Shown in pieces: positions 1 through 6,341 of a stretch of 10,072 bases of DNA. The DNA lies in contig DASUJB010000146.1 in the NCBI GenBank assembly GCA_036279475.1, forward strand, positions 1-10,072, read 5' to 3'. This DNA is from ZC4RG19 sp036279475 (GTDB lineage: Bacteria; Actinomycetota; Acidimicrobiia; Acidimicrobiales; VFJN01). The notes under the pieces are model-generated. The model was given only the letters and a program-made list of their open reading frames with translations, searched no databases and had not been told where the DNA came from. Numbering within the stretch: position 1 is the first letter of the stretch; each line of letters opens with the position of its first letter. A program made the position numbers and the translations under genes.

Positions 1-3
1 CCC

Positions 4-40
4 CGGGACCGGCGTGCCGGGCACGGCACGGCCGGTCCCG
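4..40 (-). terminator. Strong GC hairpin, probable operon terminator
   Basis: The arms CGGGACCGGC (4-13) and GCCGGTCCCG (31-40) are perfectly complementary over 10 bp. Inside them GTGCC (14-18) pairs with GGCAC (25-29), leaving one bulged base (30) and a 6-base loop, so the whole stem is about 15 bp. It lies 34 bases beyond the stop codon of the monooxygenase gene, the last gene of the leftward operon. There is no visible T-tract, although the sequence ends 3 bases past the hairpin; GC-rich actinomycete terminators often lack one. The symmetric stem could serve either strand. Confidence 0.6.
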
Positions 41-73
41 CGCCGGCGGTCGGCAGGACGAGGAGTGACCGCC

Positions 74-1714
74 TCAGGCCGAGAGGCGGAAGCCCTCGTA
101 GTCGTGGGCGGCGACCTCGTCGCAGCGTTGGCGGTAGTTCAGCAACCCCCCGACGTACGGCATGAACACCCGCTTCTTGCCGGGGATGTTGGCGCCGATG
201 TACCACGAGTCGGCCTTGGTGAAGAGGCCCAGGCCGGCCGTCTCGGCGACGTGGTCGACCCACTGGCTCTCCGCCTCGGGCGTGGGCTCGATGGTGGTGC
301 GGCCCGTCTCCCGCATGTGCTCGATGCAGTCGGCGATCCACTCGACGTGCTGCTCGATCGACGTGGGCATGTTGGTGAGCACCGACGGGCTGCCGGGACC
401 GGTGATGGTGAACAGGTTGGGGAACCCCGCCACCTGGAGGCCGAGGTAGCTGGTGGGACCGTCCGCCCACTTCTCCTCCAGCTCCAGGCCGTCTCGGCCG
501 GTGATGTGCATCCGCAGCAGCGGGCCGGTCATGGCGTCGAAGCCGGTGGCGAACACGATGGTGTCGACGTCGTAGTGCCCGTCGGTGGTCTCGATGCCCT
601 TGGGGGTGATGCGGGTGATGCCGCTCCGGGAGACGTCCACGAGCGTGACGTTGTCGCGGTTGAAGGTCTCGTAGTACCCGGTGTCGATGGGCGGTCGCTT
701 GGCCCCGTAGGGGTAGCTGGTCGGGGAGAGCAGCTCGGCGACCTTGGGATCCTTCACGACCTCGCGGATCTTGCTGCGGATGAACTCGGCGGCGGTCTCG
801 TTGGCGTCCTCGTTGAGGAGGAGGTCGTAGAAGCTGCCCCACAGGAACTTGAAGCCACCGTCCTCCCACAGGCCCTCGTAGATGGCCCGACGCTCCTCGT
901 CGCTGGCCTCGAGCGCCGACCGCTCCGACGGGGTGTAGGGAAAGCCGGCGAACGACTCCTTCGTCTGGCGCCGCACCTCGTCGTACCGGGCCTTGATCTC
1001 GAGCCACTCGTCGCGCCCCATGGGGCGGTCACGGGCGGGGACCGTGTAGTTCGGGGTGCGCTGGAAGACGTAGAGGTGGTCGGCCTGCTCGGCGATGACG
1101 GGAGCGGCCTGGATGCCGCTGGACCCCGTCCCGATCTGGCCGACCCGGCGCCCGGTGAAGTCCACCCCCTCGTGCGGCCAGCGGCCGGTGTGGTACCAGT
1201 CGCCCTCGAAGTCCTCGAGGCCCGGGATCTCGGGCACGTTGGCGGCCGACAGGCAACCGACGGCCGTGATGAGGAAGGAGGCGGCCAGCGTGTCACCGGC
1301 ATCGGTCTCCACCAGCCACCGGGAGCCGGCCTCGTCCCAGCGGGCGGCGGTGACCCGCGTGCCGAAGCGGAAGCTGCGCCGGAGGTCGAGCCGGTCGGCG
1401 GCGAACTCGAGGTAGCGGAGGATCTCCGGCTGCTCCGGGTACCGGGACGACCAGTCCCACTCGTGGAGCAGCTCGTCGGAGAACGTGTAGCAGTAGTAGA
1501 AGCTCTCGGAGTCGCAGCGGGCCCCCGGGTAGCGGTTCCAGTACCACGTACCGCCGGGGCCGTCGGCGGCCTCTATGCCCACCACGTCGAGCCCGAGCTC
1601 GTCGCGCAGGCGATGGACCATGTACAGGCCGGAGAACCCGGCACCGACGACGATGGCGTCGTGCGTCGTCTGCCGGCCCTCCGTCTCTTCCACTTCTGAC
1701 ATCGGAGCTACCAT
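74..1714 (-). CDS. Type I Baeyer-Villiger monooxygenase (flavin-containing, cyclohexanone monooxygenase-like)
   Basis: The 546-residue product is a cytosolic FAD- and NADPH-dependent monooxygenase expected to insert oxygen next to a ketone, giving an ester or lactone. Visible motifs in order: FAD Rossmann motif GAGFSG (24-29); the GGTWYWNRYPGARCD block (54-68) typical of cyclohexanone monooxygenase relatives; the type I fingerprint FxGxxxHTxxWP as FEGDWYHTGRWP (169-180); NADPH Rossmann motif GTGSSG (195-200); RPPIDTGYYETFNRDN (340-355); and ATGFD (389-393). Length matches the family (about 530-560). The ATG at 1714 is chosen because GGGGGAG lies 4 bases before it; the in-frame ATG at 1702 has no such site. 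It is the last gene of the leftward operon, 67 bp after the acyl-CoA dehydrogenase. Substrate is unknown: cyclic, linear or aryl ketones are all possible in this subfamily. Confidence 0.93.
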   Translation of the reverse strand: MVAPMSEVEETEGRQTTHDAIVVGAGFSGLYMVHRLRDELGLDVVGIEAADGPGGTWYWNRYPGARCDSESFYYCYTFSDELLHEWDWSSRYPEQPEILRYLEFAADRLDLRRSFRFGTRVTAARWDEAGSRWLVETDAGDTLAASFLITAVGCLSAANVPEIPGLEDFEGDWYHTGRWPHEGVDFTGRRVGQIGTGSSGIQAAPVIAEQADHLYVFQRTPNYTVPARDRPMGRDEWLEIKARYDEVRRQTKESFAGFPYTPSERSALEASDEERRAIYEGLWEDGGFKFLWGSFYDLLLNEDANETAAEFIRSKIREVVKDPKVAELLSPTSYPYGAKRPPIDTGYYETFNRDNVTLVDVSRSGITRITPKGIETTDGHYDVDTIVFATGFDAMTGPLLRMHITGRDGLELEEKWADGPTSYLGLQVAGFPNLFTITGPGSPSVLTNMPTSIEQHVEWIADCIEHMRETGRTTIEPTPEAESQWVDHVAETAGLGLFTKADSWYIGANIPGKKRVFMPYVGGLLNYRQRCDEVAAHDYEGFRLSA

Positions 1715-1739
1715 CGATCTCCCCCTACGACGATGAGAC

Positions 1740-1760
1740 AGTGTACAAGCTCGGTCTTGT
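1740..1760 (-). promoter_or_regulatory. Candidate internal promoter with overlapping inverted repeat
   Basis: On the minus strand TACACT (1745-1740) fits the actinomycete -10 pattern TANNNT and would put a transcript start about 18 bases before the monooxygenase start, leaving room for its GGGGGAG site. No good -35 is visible. An inverted repeat ACAAG-6-CTTGT (1745-1760) touches the -10 and could be a repressor operator. The arms are only 5 bp, so this is a suggestion. The 67-bp gap otherwise holds nothing. Confidence 0.3.
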
Positions 1761-1781
1761 GCCCACCCGCTCGGCGGCTCG

Positions 1782-3032
1782 TCACCGTGCCCCGGCCTGC
1801 GTGCCGACCTTCAGCTCGTTGAACGGCACGTCCTTGTCGGCACGGGGCTCACGGGGCAGGCCGAGGACCCGCTCGCCGATGATGTTCCGCTGGATCTGGT
1901 CGGTGCCCCCGCCGATGGAGATCAGGTAGCTCGAGAGCCCCACCTCGTGCACCCGGCCTCCCCACGGTGCGTCCTCGCCCCACAGCGTGGCGTCGGGCCC
2001 GCACAGCCGGAACAGCGTGTCGCGCATGGTCCTCAGCAGGTGGGACGCCGCCAGCTTCCCCACGGACACCTCGGGGCCCGGCCGGCCACCGGCCTCGATG
2101 GCCGCCTTGGCCCGCAGGTCGGTGTACCGGGCGATCTCGATCAGGCTGTGGATGCGAGCCACCTCCTGGCGGGCGACGGGGTCGTCGCCGCGCCCGTACC
2201 GCTCGACCACCGCGGTCAGCAGGTCGGCGGCGCCACCGTGCCGGCGCCCTTCGGGCGGTGGGCCGCCCCGCACCAGGCTGCCGGCCGGGGCGTCGGGGTC
2301 GAGCGCCCGGATGTCGAGCCCGGACCCCGAGCTGCCGAACGAGCCGGCACCGAGCATCGTCCGCTCGTTGGCCAGGGTGGTGAGGGCCACGCTCCAGCCC
2401 TCGCCGAGGCCCCCGATCTGGTTCTCCCCCGGGACCCGGGCGTCGGTCATGAAGACCTCGTTGAAGATGGCCCGGCCCGTCATCTCCCGGATCGGCCGCA
2501 CCTCGATGCCCGGCTGGTCCATGGCGATGACGAAGTACGACAGCCCGCGGTGCTTGGGGACGGTGGGGTCGGTGCGGGCCACGAGGATGCCGTAGCGGGC
2601 GATGTGCGCCCCCGAGGTCCACACCTTCTGGCCGTTGACCACCCACTCGTCGCCGTCGCGTTGGGCGCGGGTCTGCAGCGACGCCAGGTCCGAGCCGGCT
2701 CCCGGCTCGGAGAACAGCTGGCACCAGACCTCGCCGGCGACGATGCCCGGCAGGAACCGGGACTTCTGCTCGTCGGTGCCGTGGGCGATGATGGTCGGCC
2801 CCGCCAGGTTCTGGGCGATGCCGGCCGGGGGCGGTGCCACCCCGGTGTCCCGCCGGGCGTCGGCCACGGCGCGCGCCGCGTCCGTGGACAGGCCGCGCCC
2901 GTAGGTGCCCACCGGCCAGGTGGGAAAGCCCCACCCCGACTCGGCCAGGAGCCGCCACCACTCCCGCAGGGGCATGTCGGGATCCCAGTGCTCCCGGAAC
3001 CACGCCGCCGCCTCGTCGTACGGACCCCCCAT
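1782..3032 (-). CDS. Acyl-CoA dehydrogenase (FadE-type)
   Basis: The 416-residue product should oxidise an acyl-CoA thioester to the 2-enoyl-CoA using FAD, passing electrons to an electron-transfer flavoprotein. Visible landmarks: LFSEPGAGSDLAS (106-118), the FAD/substrate signature; VNGQKVWTSGA (132-142); and the C-terminal GGGTDQIQRNIIGERVLGLP (374-393). The glutamate that is the base in medium-chain enzymes (EGT) is Gly375 here, while Glu223 in ANERTMLG falls where isovaleryl- and long-chain enzymes keep theirs, so it is the likely base. Residues 231-270 form a Gly/Pro-rich loop. ATG 3032 is preferred because AGGAGG lies 8 bases upstream; ATG 3062, ten codons earlier, has only a GGAG abutting it. 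The frame stays open far upstream, but that stretch overlaps the alcohol dehydrogenase gene and does not look like this family. Its lack of a second dehydrogenase gene argues against the alpha2beta2 steroid type. Confidence 0.92.
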   Translation of the reverse strand: MGGPYDEAAAWFREHWDPDMPLREWWRLLAESGWGFPTWPVGTYGRGLSTDAARAVADARRDTGVAPPPAGIAQNLAGPTIIAHGTDEQKSRFLPGIVAGEVWCQLFSEPGAGSDLASLQTRAQRDGDEWVVNGQKVWTSGAHIARYGILVARTDPTVPKHRGLSYFVIAMDQPGIEVRPIREMTGRAIFNEVFMTDARVPGENQIGGLGEGWSVALTTLANERTMLGAGSFGSSGSGLDIRALDPDAPAGSLVRGGPPPEGRRHGGAADLLTAVVERYGRGDDPVARQEVARIHSLIEIARYTDLRAKAAIEAGGRPGPEVSVGKLAASHLLRTMRDTLFRLCGPDATLWGEDAPWGGRVHEVGLSSYLISIGGGTDQIQRNIIGERVLGLPREPRADKDVPFNELKVGTQAGAR

Positions 3033-3115
3033 CCCGGTCTCCTCCTCGGCTCCACGAGACATCTCCGACAGTGTGTCACGCCCGGGTGCCGCGCGTCCGG
3101 GGCGACCCGCAGCGC
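3033..3115 (-). promoter_or_regulatory. Intergenic gap with short palindrome and ribosome binding site
   Basis: The 83-bp gap between the alcohol dehydrogenase stop and the acyl-CoA dehydrogenase start contains GACA-gtg-TGTC (3067-3077), a small palindrome, and the strong AGGAGG site used by the dehydrogenase. The octamer GACAGTGT (3067-3074) also occurs at 1737-1744, ahead of the monooxygenase. CACACT on the minus strand (3075-3070) is a poor -10 match and no -35 is evident, so read-through from upstream genes is the simpler assumption. Confidence 0.25.
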
Positions 3116-4213
3116 TCACCACCCGGGTCCCACCACGGCGTGCACGGGTGGCGTTCCCCGCTCCCCCGCCATCGTCTCCAGCAGCTCGGCCACGCCGTCC
3201 AGGCCCACCGCCTGGCGGGGCAGCTCGGCGAAGGGGTACGTCCCGCTGGCCAGCAGCTCGATGGCGGCCCGATAGGCGACGACGTCGACGCCCAGGGCGC
3301 CCTCGATCCTGAGCTCCTTGTACACGAGGTGGTCGGGGTCGAAGCCGGGTGCCCCGCCGCCGCCCCGGGTCCCGGCCACGACCATGCGGGCCGCCGGGGC
3401 GGCCAGGGCCACGCCCTGGGCGAAGGCCTCGGGGGCCCGGGCCGTCACGTCGACCACGACGTCGGCGCCGGCGACGCCCGCCGCCTGGCGGAGCCGGGCG
3501 ACGGGGTCCTCGGCCAGCACGTCGACGGCCAGGTCGGCGCCGAAGCGCCGTGCCTGCGCCAGGCGGGGGTGGTCCCGCTCGCCCGCCCCCGTCACCATGA
3601 CGAAGCGGGCCCCTGCCGACCGGGCGGCCGCCGCCGCCGCCAGGCCTCGGATGCCGCACCCCAGCACGGCGACCACGTCGCCCTCCCGCGTCCCCGGCAC
3701 GGTCACGCCCCAGCGGATGCCGGCGCCGACGGGGTTGAAGGCCACCGCCACCTCGGGAGGCAGGTCGTCGGGGACCGGCAGGAGCATCGAGTCGGGGGCC
3801 AGGTACTGGTGGGTGGCGTACCCGCCCCACAGGCCGGGGGCTCGCGCCACGTCCACCATGCCGTACATGTCGGCCAGGCCGTGCCGCTCGCAGCGCCGGT
3901 ACTCGCCGGCCTGGCAGGCAGCGCAGCGGCGGCACGACTGGAAGCACTCGACGGCGACCCGGTCACCCTCCTCCACCTGCCACCGCCGGGCGGCGGCCGC
4001 CCCGATGGCGACGATGCGCCCCACGGCCTCGTGCCCGGGGACGAAGGCGAACCCGGGGGAGATCGCTCCCGTGAACAGCTCGTGGTCCGTGCCGCACAGG
4101 CCGCACGCCTCGACGGCCAGCACGGCGTCGTCGTCCCCCACCTCGGGCAGGGGCAGCGTGGCCCGGCGGAGCCGGCGCGGCTGCTCCAGCACGAGGGCGT
4201 CGGCCGCCGTCAC
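3116..4213 (-). CDS. Zinc-dependent alcohol dehydrogenase (MDR superfamily)
   Basis: The 365-residue product is a medium-chain NAD(P)-dependent dehydrogenase that would interconvert an alcohol and an aldehyde or ketone. The catalytic-zinc region shows GLCGTDH (38-44, with Cys40) and GHE (60-62, with His61). The structural-zinc lobe is complete as Cys94, Cys97, Cys100 and Cys108. The nucleotide-binding motif is GCGIRG (185-190). Length is usual for the family. The start is GTG 4213, whose GTGA overlaps the TGA of the hydrolase, so the two genes are probably translationally coupled; GGGCGGGAGG directly precedes it. The frame remains open upstream to 4504, but that part is the hydrolase gene read in another frame. 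In a cluster with a Baeyer-Villiger enzyme and an esterase it could oxidise the released hydroxy acid, by analogy with ChnD. Substrate and NAD versus NADP preference are not readable. Confidence 0.9.
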   Translation of the reverse strand: MTAADALVLEQPRRLRRATLPLPEVGDDDAVLAVEACGLCGTDHELFTGAISPGFAFVPGHEAVGRIVAIGAAAARRWQVEEGDRVAVECFQSCRRCAACQAGEYRRCERHGLADMYGMVDVARAPGLWGGYATHQYLAPDSMLLPVPDDLPPEVAVAFNPVGAGIRWGVTVPGTREGDVVAVLGCGIRGLAAAAAARSAGARFVMVTGAGERDHPRLAQARRFGADLAVDVLAEDPVARLRQAAGVAGADVVVDVTARAPEAFAQGVALAAPAARMVVAGTRGGGGAPGFDPDHLVYKELRIEGALGVDVVAYRAAIELLASGTYPFAELPRQAVGLDGVAELLETMAGERGTPPVHAVVGPGW

Positions 4214-5103
4214 CCTCCCGCCCCGGCACGCGCCCGGATGAAGGCGGCCACCCTGCGGACGCCTTCGTCGGCCTCTGGCACGGCGCCGGCGAAGAAGTGC
4301 CAGACGTGGATCAGGTCCTCGCCCTCGAACAGGGTCACGTCGACCCCGGCCTCCCGGGCCCGGGCCGCCAGGCGACGGGCGTCGTCGAGGAGCGTCTCCG
4401 CCGTCCCCACCTCGATCAGCAGGGGAGGTAGGCCGGTCAGGTCGCCGAAGAGGGGGCTGGCCCCCGGATCGGCTGCCGCCTCGCCGGCGTACGCCGCGGC
4501 CCACCGGTCGAGGTCCTCGGCGTGGACCATCGGGTCGACGTCCGCCTTGCTGGCGATCGTCTCACCGCTCTGGGTGAGGTCGGCCCAGGGGGAGAGGCAC
4601 ACCCCGGCGGCGGGGAGGGGGTCGCCGGCGTCGCGCAGGGCCGCGAGGGTGGCGACGGTGAGGCCCCCGCCGGCCGAGTCCCCGGCCACGACCATCCGCT
4701 GCGGCGGGTGGTCGTGGGCCGCGAACCGGTAGGCGGTCAGGGCGTCGTCGAGCGCCGCCGGGTACGGGTGCTCGGGCGCCAGGCGGTAGTCCACCGACAG
4801 CACCCGGCCGCCCGTCTCGGCGGCCAGGTGGGTCAGCATCGGCCGGTGGGTGGCCAGCGACCCGATGCAGTAGCCCCCGCCGTGCACGTAGACCACGATC
4901 GGCCCGTCGCCCTCGCCGATCCACTCGGCCGCCACCCCGTCGGCGTCGACGGGCTCGACCGCGACGCCCTCGCGGGCGGGGAGCATGGCTCCCATCGCCT
5001 CGTAGCCCTGGCGCCAGTCGTCCACGGTCATGGCGCCGGCCGACTCCATCGAGCCCAGCATCGACACGACGCCCTCGAGCTGCTCACTGCGCACGCGATC
5101 CAC
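4210..5103 (-). CDS. Alpha/beta hydrolase, hormone-sensitive-lipase-type esterase/lactonase
   Basis: The 297-residue product is a cytosolic serine hydrolase of the HSL (esterase family IV) group. The oxyanion motif HGGGY sits at 74-78, the nucleophile Ser143 in GDSAGG (141-146), and the catalytic histidine is probably His266 in LIHVWHF. The acid lies in ETLLDDA (236-242); by alignment in my head to the usual DPLRDEG block it would be Glu236 rather than Asp. VDYRLAPEHPYPAALDD (104-120) is the typical HSL block. The GTG at 5103 is chosen because GGGAG lies 5 bases upstream; GTG 5094 (VRSEQLEG) is a close alternative. The 3' end overlaps the alcohol dehydrogenase start by GTGA. In context it may hydrolyse the ester or lactone made by the monooxygenase, as ChnC does for caprolactone. 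That role is inferred. Confidence 0.92.
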   Translation of the reverse strand: MDRVRSEQLEGVVSMLGSMESAGAMTVDDWRQGYEAMGAMLPAREGVAVEPVDADGVAAEWIGEGDGPIVVYVHGGGYCIGSLATHRPMLTHLAAETGGRVLSVDYRLAPEHPYPAALDDALTAYRFAAHDHPPQRMVVAGDSAGGGLTVATLAALRDAGDPLPAAGVCLSPWADLTQSGETIASKADVDPMVHAEDLDRWAAAYAGEAAADPGASPLFGDLTGLPPLLIEVGTAETLLDDARRLAARAREAGVDVTLFEGEDLIHVWHFFAGAVPEADEGVRRVAAFIRARAGAGG

Positions 5104-5163
5104 CCCCGCTCCCGGGCCCGGTGCCGCTCAGCTGGTCCATGGGTACCTCCCCGTTGTGTTCAT
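5084..5163 (-). other. Two small overlapping leader ORFs before the hydrolase
   Basis: Two ATGs in this leader each have a near-ideal ribosome binding site. ATG 5163 (GGGAGG, 3 bases away with GCC between it and the ATG) encodes 11 residues, MNTTGRYPWTS, ending at TGA 5130-5128. ATG 5140 (GGGGAGG, 5 bases away) encodes 18 residues, MDQLSGTGPGSGGGSRAQ, ending at TGA 5086-5084 inside the hydrolase start region. The first is in frame with the hydrolase but closed by its stop; the second is in another frame. They may be leader peptides that couple ribosomes onto the GTG start, or chance in a G-rich strand. Neither looks like a known protein. Confidence 0.25.
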
Positions 5164-5182
5164 GGCTCCCTCCCCCGCCCCG

Positions 5183-5196
5183 CCCGGCCGGCCGGG
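5183..5196. repeat. 14-bp perfect GC palindrome after the LLM gene
   Basis: CCCGGCCGGCCGGG reads the same on both strands and begins 9 bases beyond the LLM oxidoreductase stop. With a one-base bulge the minus-strand stem extends by three more pairs. It could be a weak terminator or attenuator between the LLM gene and the hydrolase, but the loop would be tiny and there is no T-tract, so a chance GC palindrome is equally likely. With the leader ORFs it occupies most of the 102-bp gap. Confidence 0.3.
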
Positions 5197-5205
5197 ACGG
5201 CAGCG

Positions 5206-6129
5206 TCACGGCCTCCCGGACAGCCGGCGACGGACCTCCCCGGCGGCATCGGCCAGCCGCCCGCGGTCGCCGGACTGGGCCAGCAGGTTGAACGACCGGC
5301 AGCCCACCTCGGCGTAGCCGGCCAGGACGTCGGCCACCTGGGCGGGGGTGCCCCGGGGCACGTACCGCTCGAAGCGCTCGAACGGCAGCCCGTAGATGCC
5401 CTCCATCACGGGGGCCACGGCGGCGGTGCCGTCGGCGGCGTCATCGCCGAAGCCGCACCAGACGGTCATGCCGTGCCGCCACTCGACCCCCGAGCGACCG
5501 GCGGCCTCCGCCTCATGCTCGGCCTGGCGGACAGCGGAGGCGAAGCGCCGGGGCGACACCCAGATGCCCAACCAGCCGTCGCCGAGGCGCCCGGCCCGGC
5601 GCACCGCGGCCTCGGACCGGCCCCCCACCACCACCGGCACGGGCGGCGACGGCGCCGGGGAGACGACGACCTCGTCCAGATCGAAGAACTCGCCGGAGAA
5701 GCTGACCTTGCCCCCGCCCTGGAGCTCCCGGAGGATCCGCAGGCACTCGTCCATGCGACGGCCCCGGGTGCGGGGGTCGACGCCGCACGAGCTGATCTCG
5801 TGGCGGTCTTCGCCGCCGATGCCCACGCCCAGCACCAGCCGCCCGGGGGCGAGCGAGCCGAGCGTGGAGAGCTGGCGGGCGACGACGACGGGGTGGCGCA
5901 GCGGCAGCAGGTAGACGCTGGTGTGCACCGGGAGGTGGGGGTGGAGGGTCAGCAACGAGGTGGCGTGGATGAGCCCGTCCACCCCGAAGCCGCCGAAGAA
6001 CGTCACGTGGTCGCCCACCACCAGGTGGTCGACTCCGGCCTCGGCCACCGCCCGTACGACGCCGGCGGCGGTCTCGGGATCGGCCGCGGGGGGGATGGGC
6101 GGGGTGATGCCGACGGTGACGTCGCTCAC
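5206..6129 (-). CDS. LLM-class (luciferase-like) flavin/F420-dependent oxidoreductase
   Basis: The 307-residue product is a bacterial-luciferase-type TIM barrel. Visible blocks: VVGDHVTFFGG (37-47); SVYLLPLRHP (71-80), the strand and loop that carry the family's cis-peptide region; LSTLGSLAPGRLVLGVGIGG (87-106); RGRRMDECLRILREL (122-136); VVVGGRSEAAVRRAGRLGDGWL (166-187, named by its ends V166 and L187); and the C-terminal GTPAQVADVLAGYAEVGC (260-277). Many actinomycete members use F420, others FMN; the sequence does not settle which. The start is GTG 6129, with GAGGG 5 bases upstream and no ATG nearby. It is the first gene of the leftward operon, 102 bp before the hydrolase. Its start codon is inside a strong predicted hairpin. 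Reaction unknown: reduction, or oxygenation of a hydrophobic intermediate, are the usual options. Confidence 0.88.
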   Translation of the reverse strand: MSDVTVGITPPIPPAADPETAAGVVRAVAEAGVDHLVVGDHVTFFGGFGVDGLIHATSLLTLHPHLPVHTSVYLLPLRHPVVVARQLSTLGSLAPGRLVLGVGIGGEDRHEISSCGVDPRTRGRRMDECLRILRELQGGGKVSFSGEFFDLDEVVVSPAPSPPVPVVVGGRSEAAVRRAGRLGDGWLGIWVSPRRFASAVRQAEHEAEAAGRSGVEWRHGMTVWCGFGDDAADGTAAVAPVMEGIYGLPFERFERYVPRGTPAQVADVLAGYAEVGCRSFNLLAQSGDRGRLADAAGEVRRRLSGRP

Positions 6130-6170
6130 GGTCGCCCTCGGAGCGCGCCCGCCGCCCGGCGGCGACCGTG
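6127..6170 (-). promoter_or_regulatory. mRNA hairpin covering the LLM start codon
   Basis: CACGGTCGCC (minus strand 6170-6161) pairs perfectly over 10 bp with GGCGACCGTG (6136-6127). The 3' arm ends exactly with the GTG start codon and takes in the last two bases of the GAGGG ribosome binding site (6139-6135). The 24-base loop is GC-rich and has its own smaller alternative pairings. Formed in the mRNA, it would hide the start and could act as a translational switch or thermometer. Whether the transcript begins upstream of 6170 is not known. Confidence 0.4.
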
Positions 6171-6246
6171 GCGGGGGCGCCGCGTCGGAACCTCGACCGT
6201 CATCGCAGAGCCCCCCCGGGTCGTGACCGTGGCACCGCGACGGCGG

Positions 6247-6264
6247 TGGCACGCATGGGTGCCA
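6247..6264. promoter_or_regulatory. Inverted repeat TGGCAC-6-GTGCCA, operator candidate
   Basis: TGGCAC (6247-6252) and GTGCCA (6259-6264) form a perfect 6-bp inverted repeat with a 6-base centre, the size and symmetry of a dimeric-repressor site. A third TGGCAC half-site lies at 6230-6235, 17 bases from the first arm. It sits 127 bases before the thiolase-like start and 118 bases before the LLM start. The protein that would bind it is not in the window. Confidence 0.4.
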
Positions 6265-6325
6265 GCATGGCGCACGGGTGGGACGGGCGCAAAGCCCTCG
6301 GGCGGAGGGGGGCGGCGACGCCACT

Positions 6326-6341
6326 TGTCGACCGTCCGACA
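6326..6341. promoter_or_regulatory. Inverted repeat TGTCG-6-CGACA, operator candidate
   Basis: TGTCG (6326-6330) and CGACA (6337-6341) flank the centre ACCGTC. It lies 50 bases before the thiolase-like gene and overlaps a TTGTCG that could be a -35. The layout (5-bp arms, 6-base centre beginning ACCG when read in one orientation) resembles the repeat at 1745-1760. Arms this short can occur by chance. Confidence 0.3.

Noticed and set aside
14..1699. A long plus-strand open frame of 561 codons opposite the monooxygenase gene.
   Set aside because: It is the antisense of a well-matched BVMO, has a Val/Gly/Asp-rich composition typical of GC-rich antisense frames, and shows no domain I recognise.
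1947..3275. Plus-strand open frames opposite the acyl-CoA dehydrogenase.
   Set aside because: Low-complexity Gly/Arg/Pro/His sequence that mirrors the codon bias of the real minus-strand gene; no motif or ribosome binding site that decides a start.
3033..3947. The acyl-CoA dehydrogenase frame stays open more than 300 codons upstream.
   Set aside because: That part is Arg/Gly/Pro-rich and lies over the alcohol dehydrogenase gene in another frame; the strong AGGAGG site fixes the start at 3032.
1782..5103. Assigning the cluster to cholesterol side-chain degradation.
   Set aside because: Only an Ltp2-like/DUF35 pair and an acyl-CoA dehydrogenase are shared; the paired dehydrogenase subunits, MaoC-type hydratases and Cyp125 of that pathway are not in the window.
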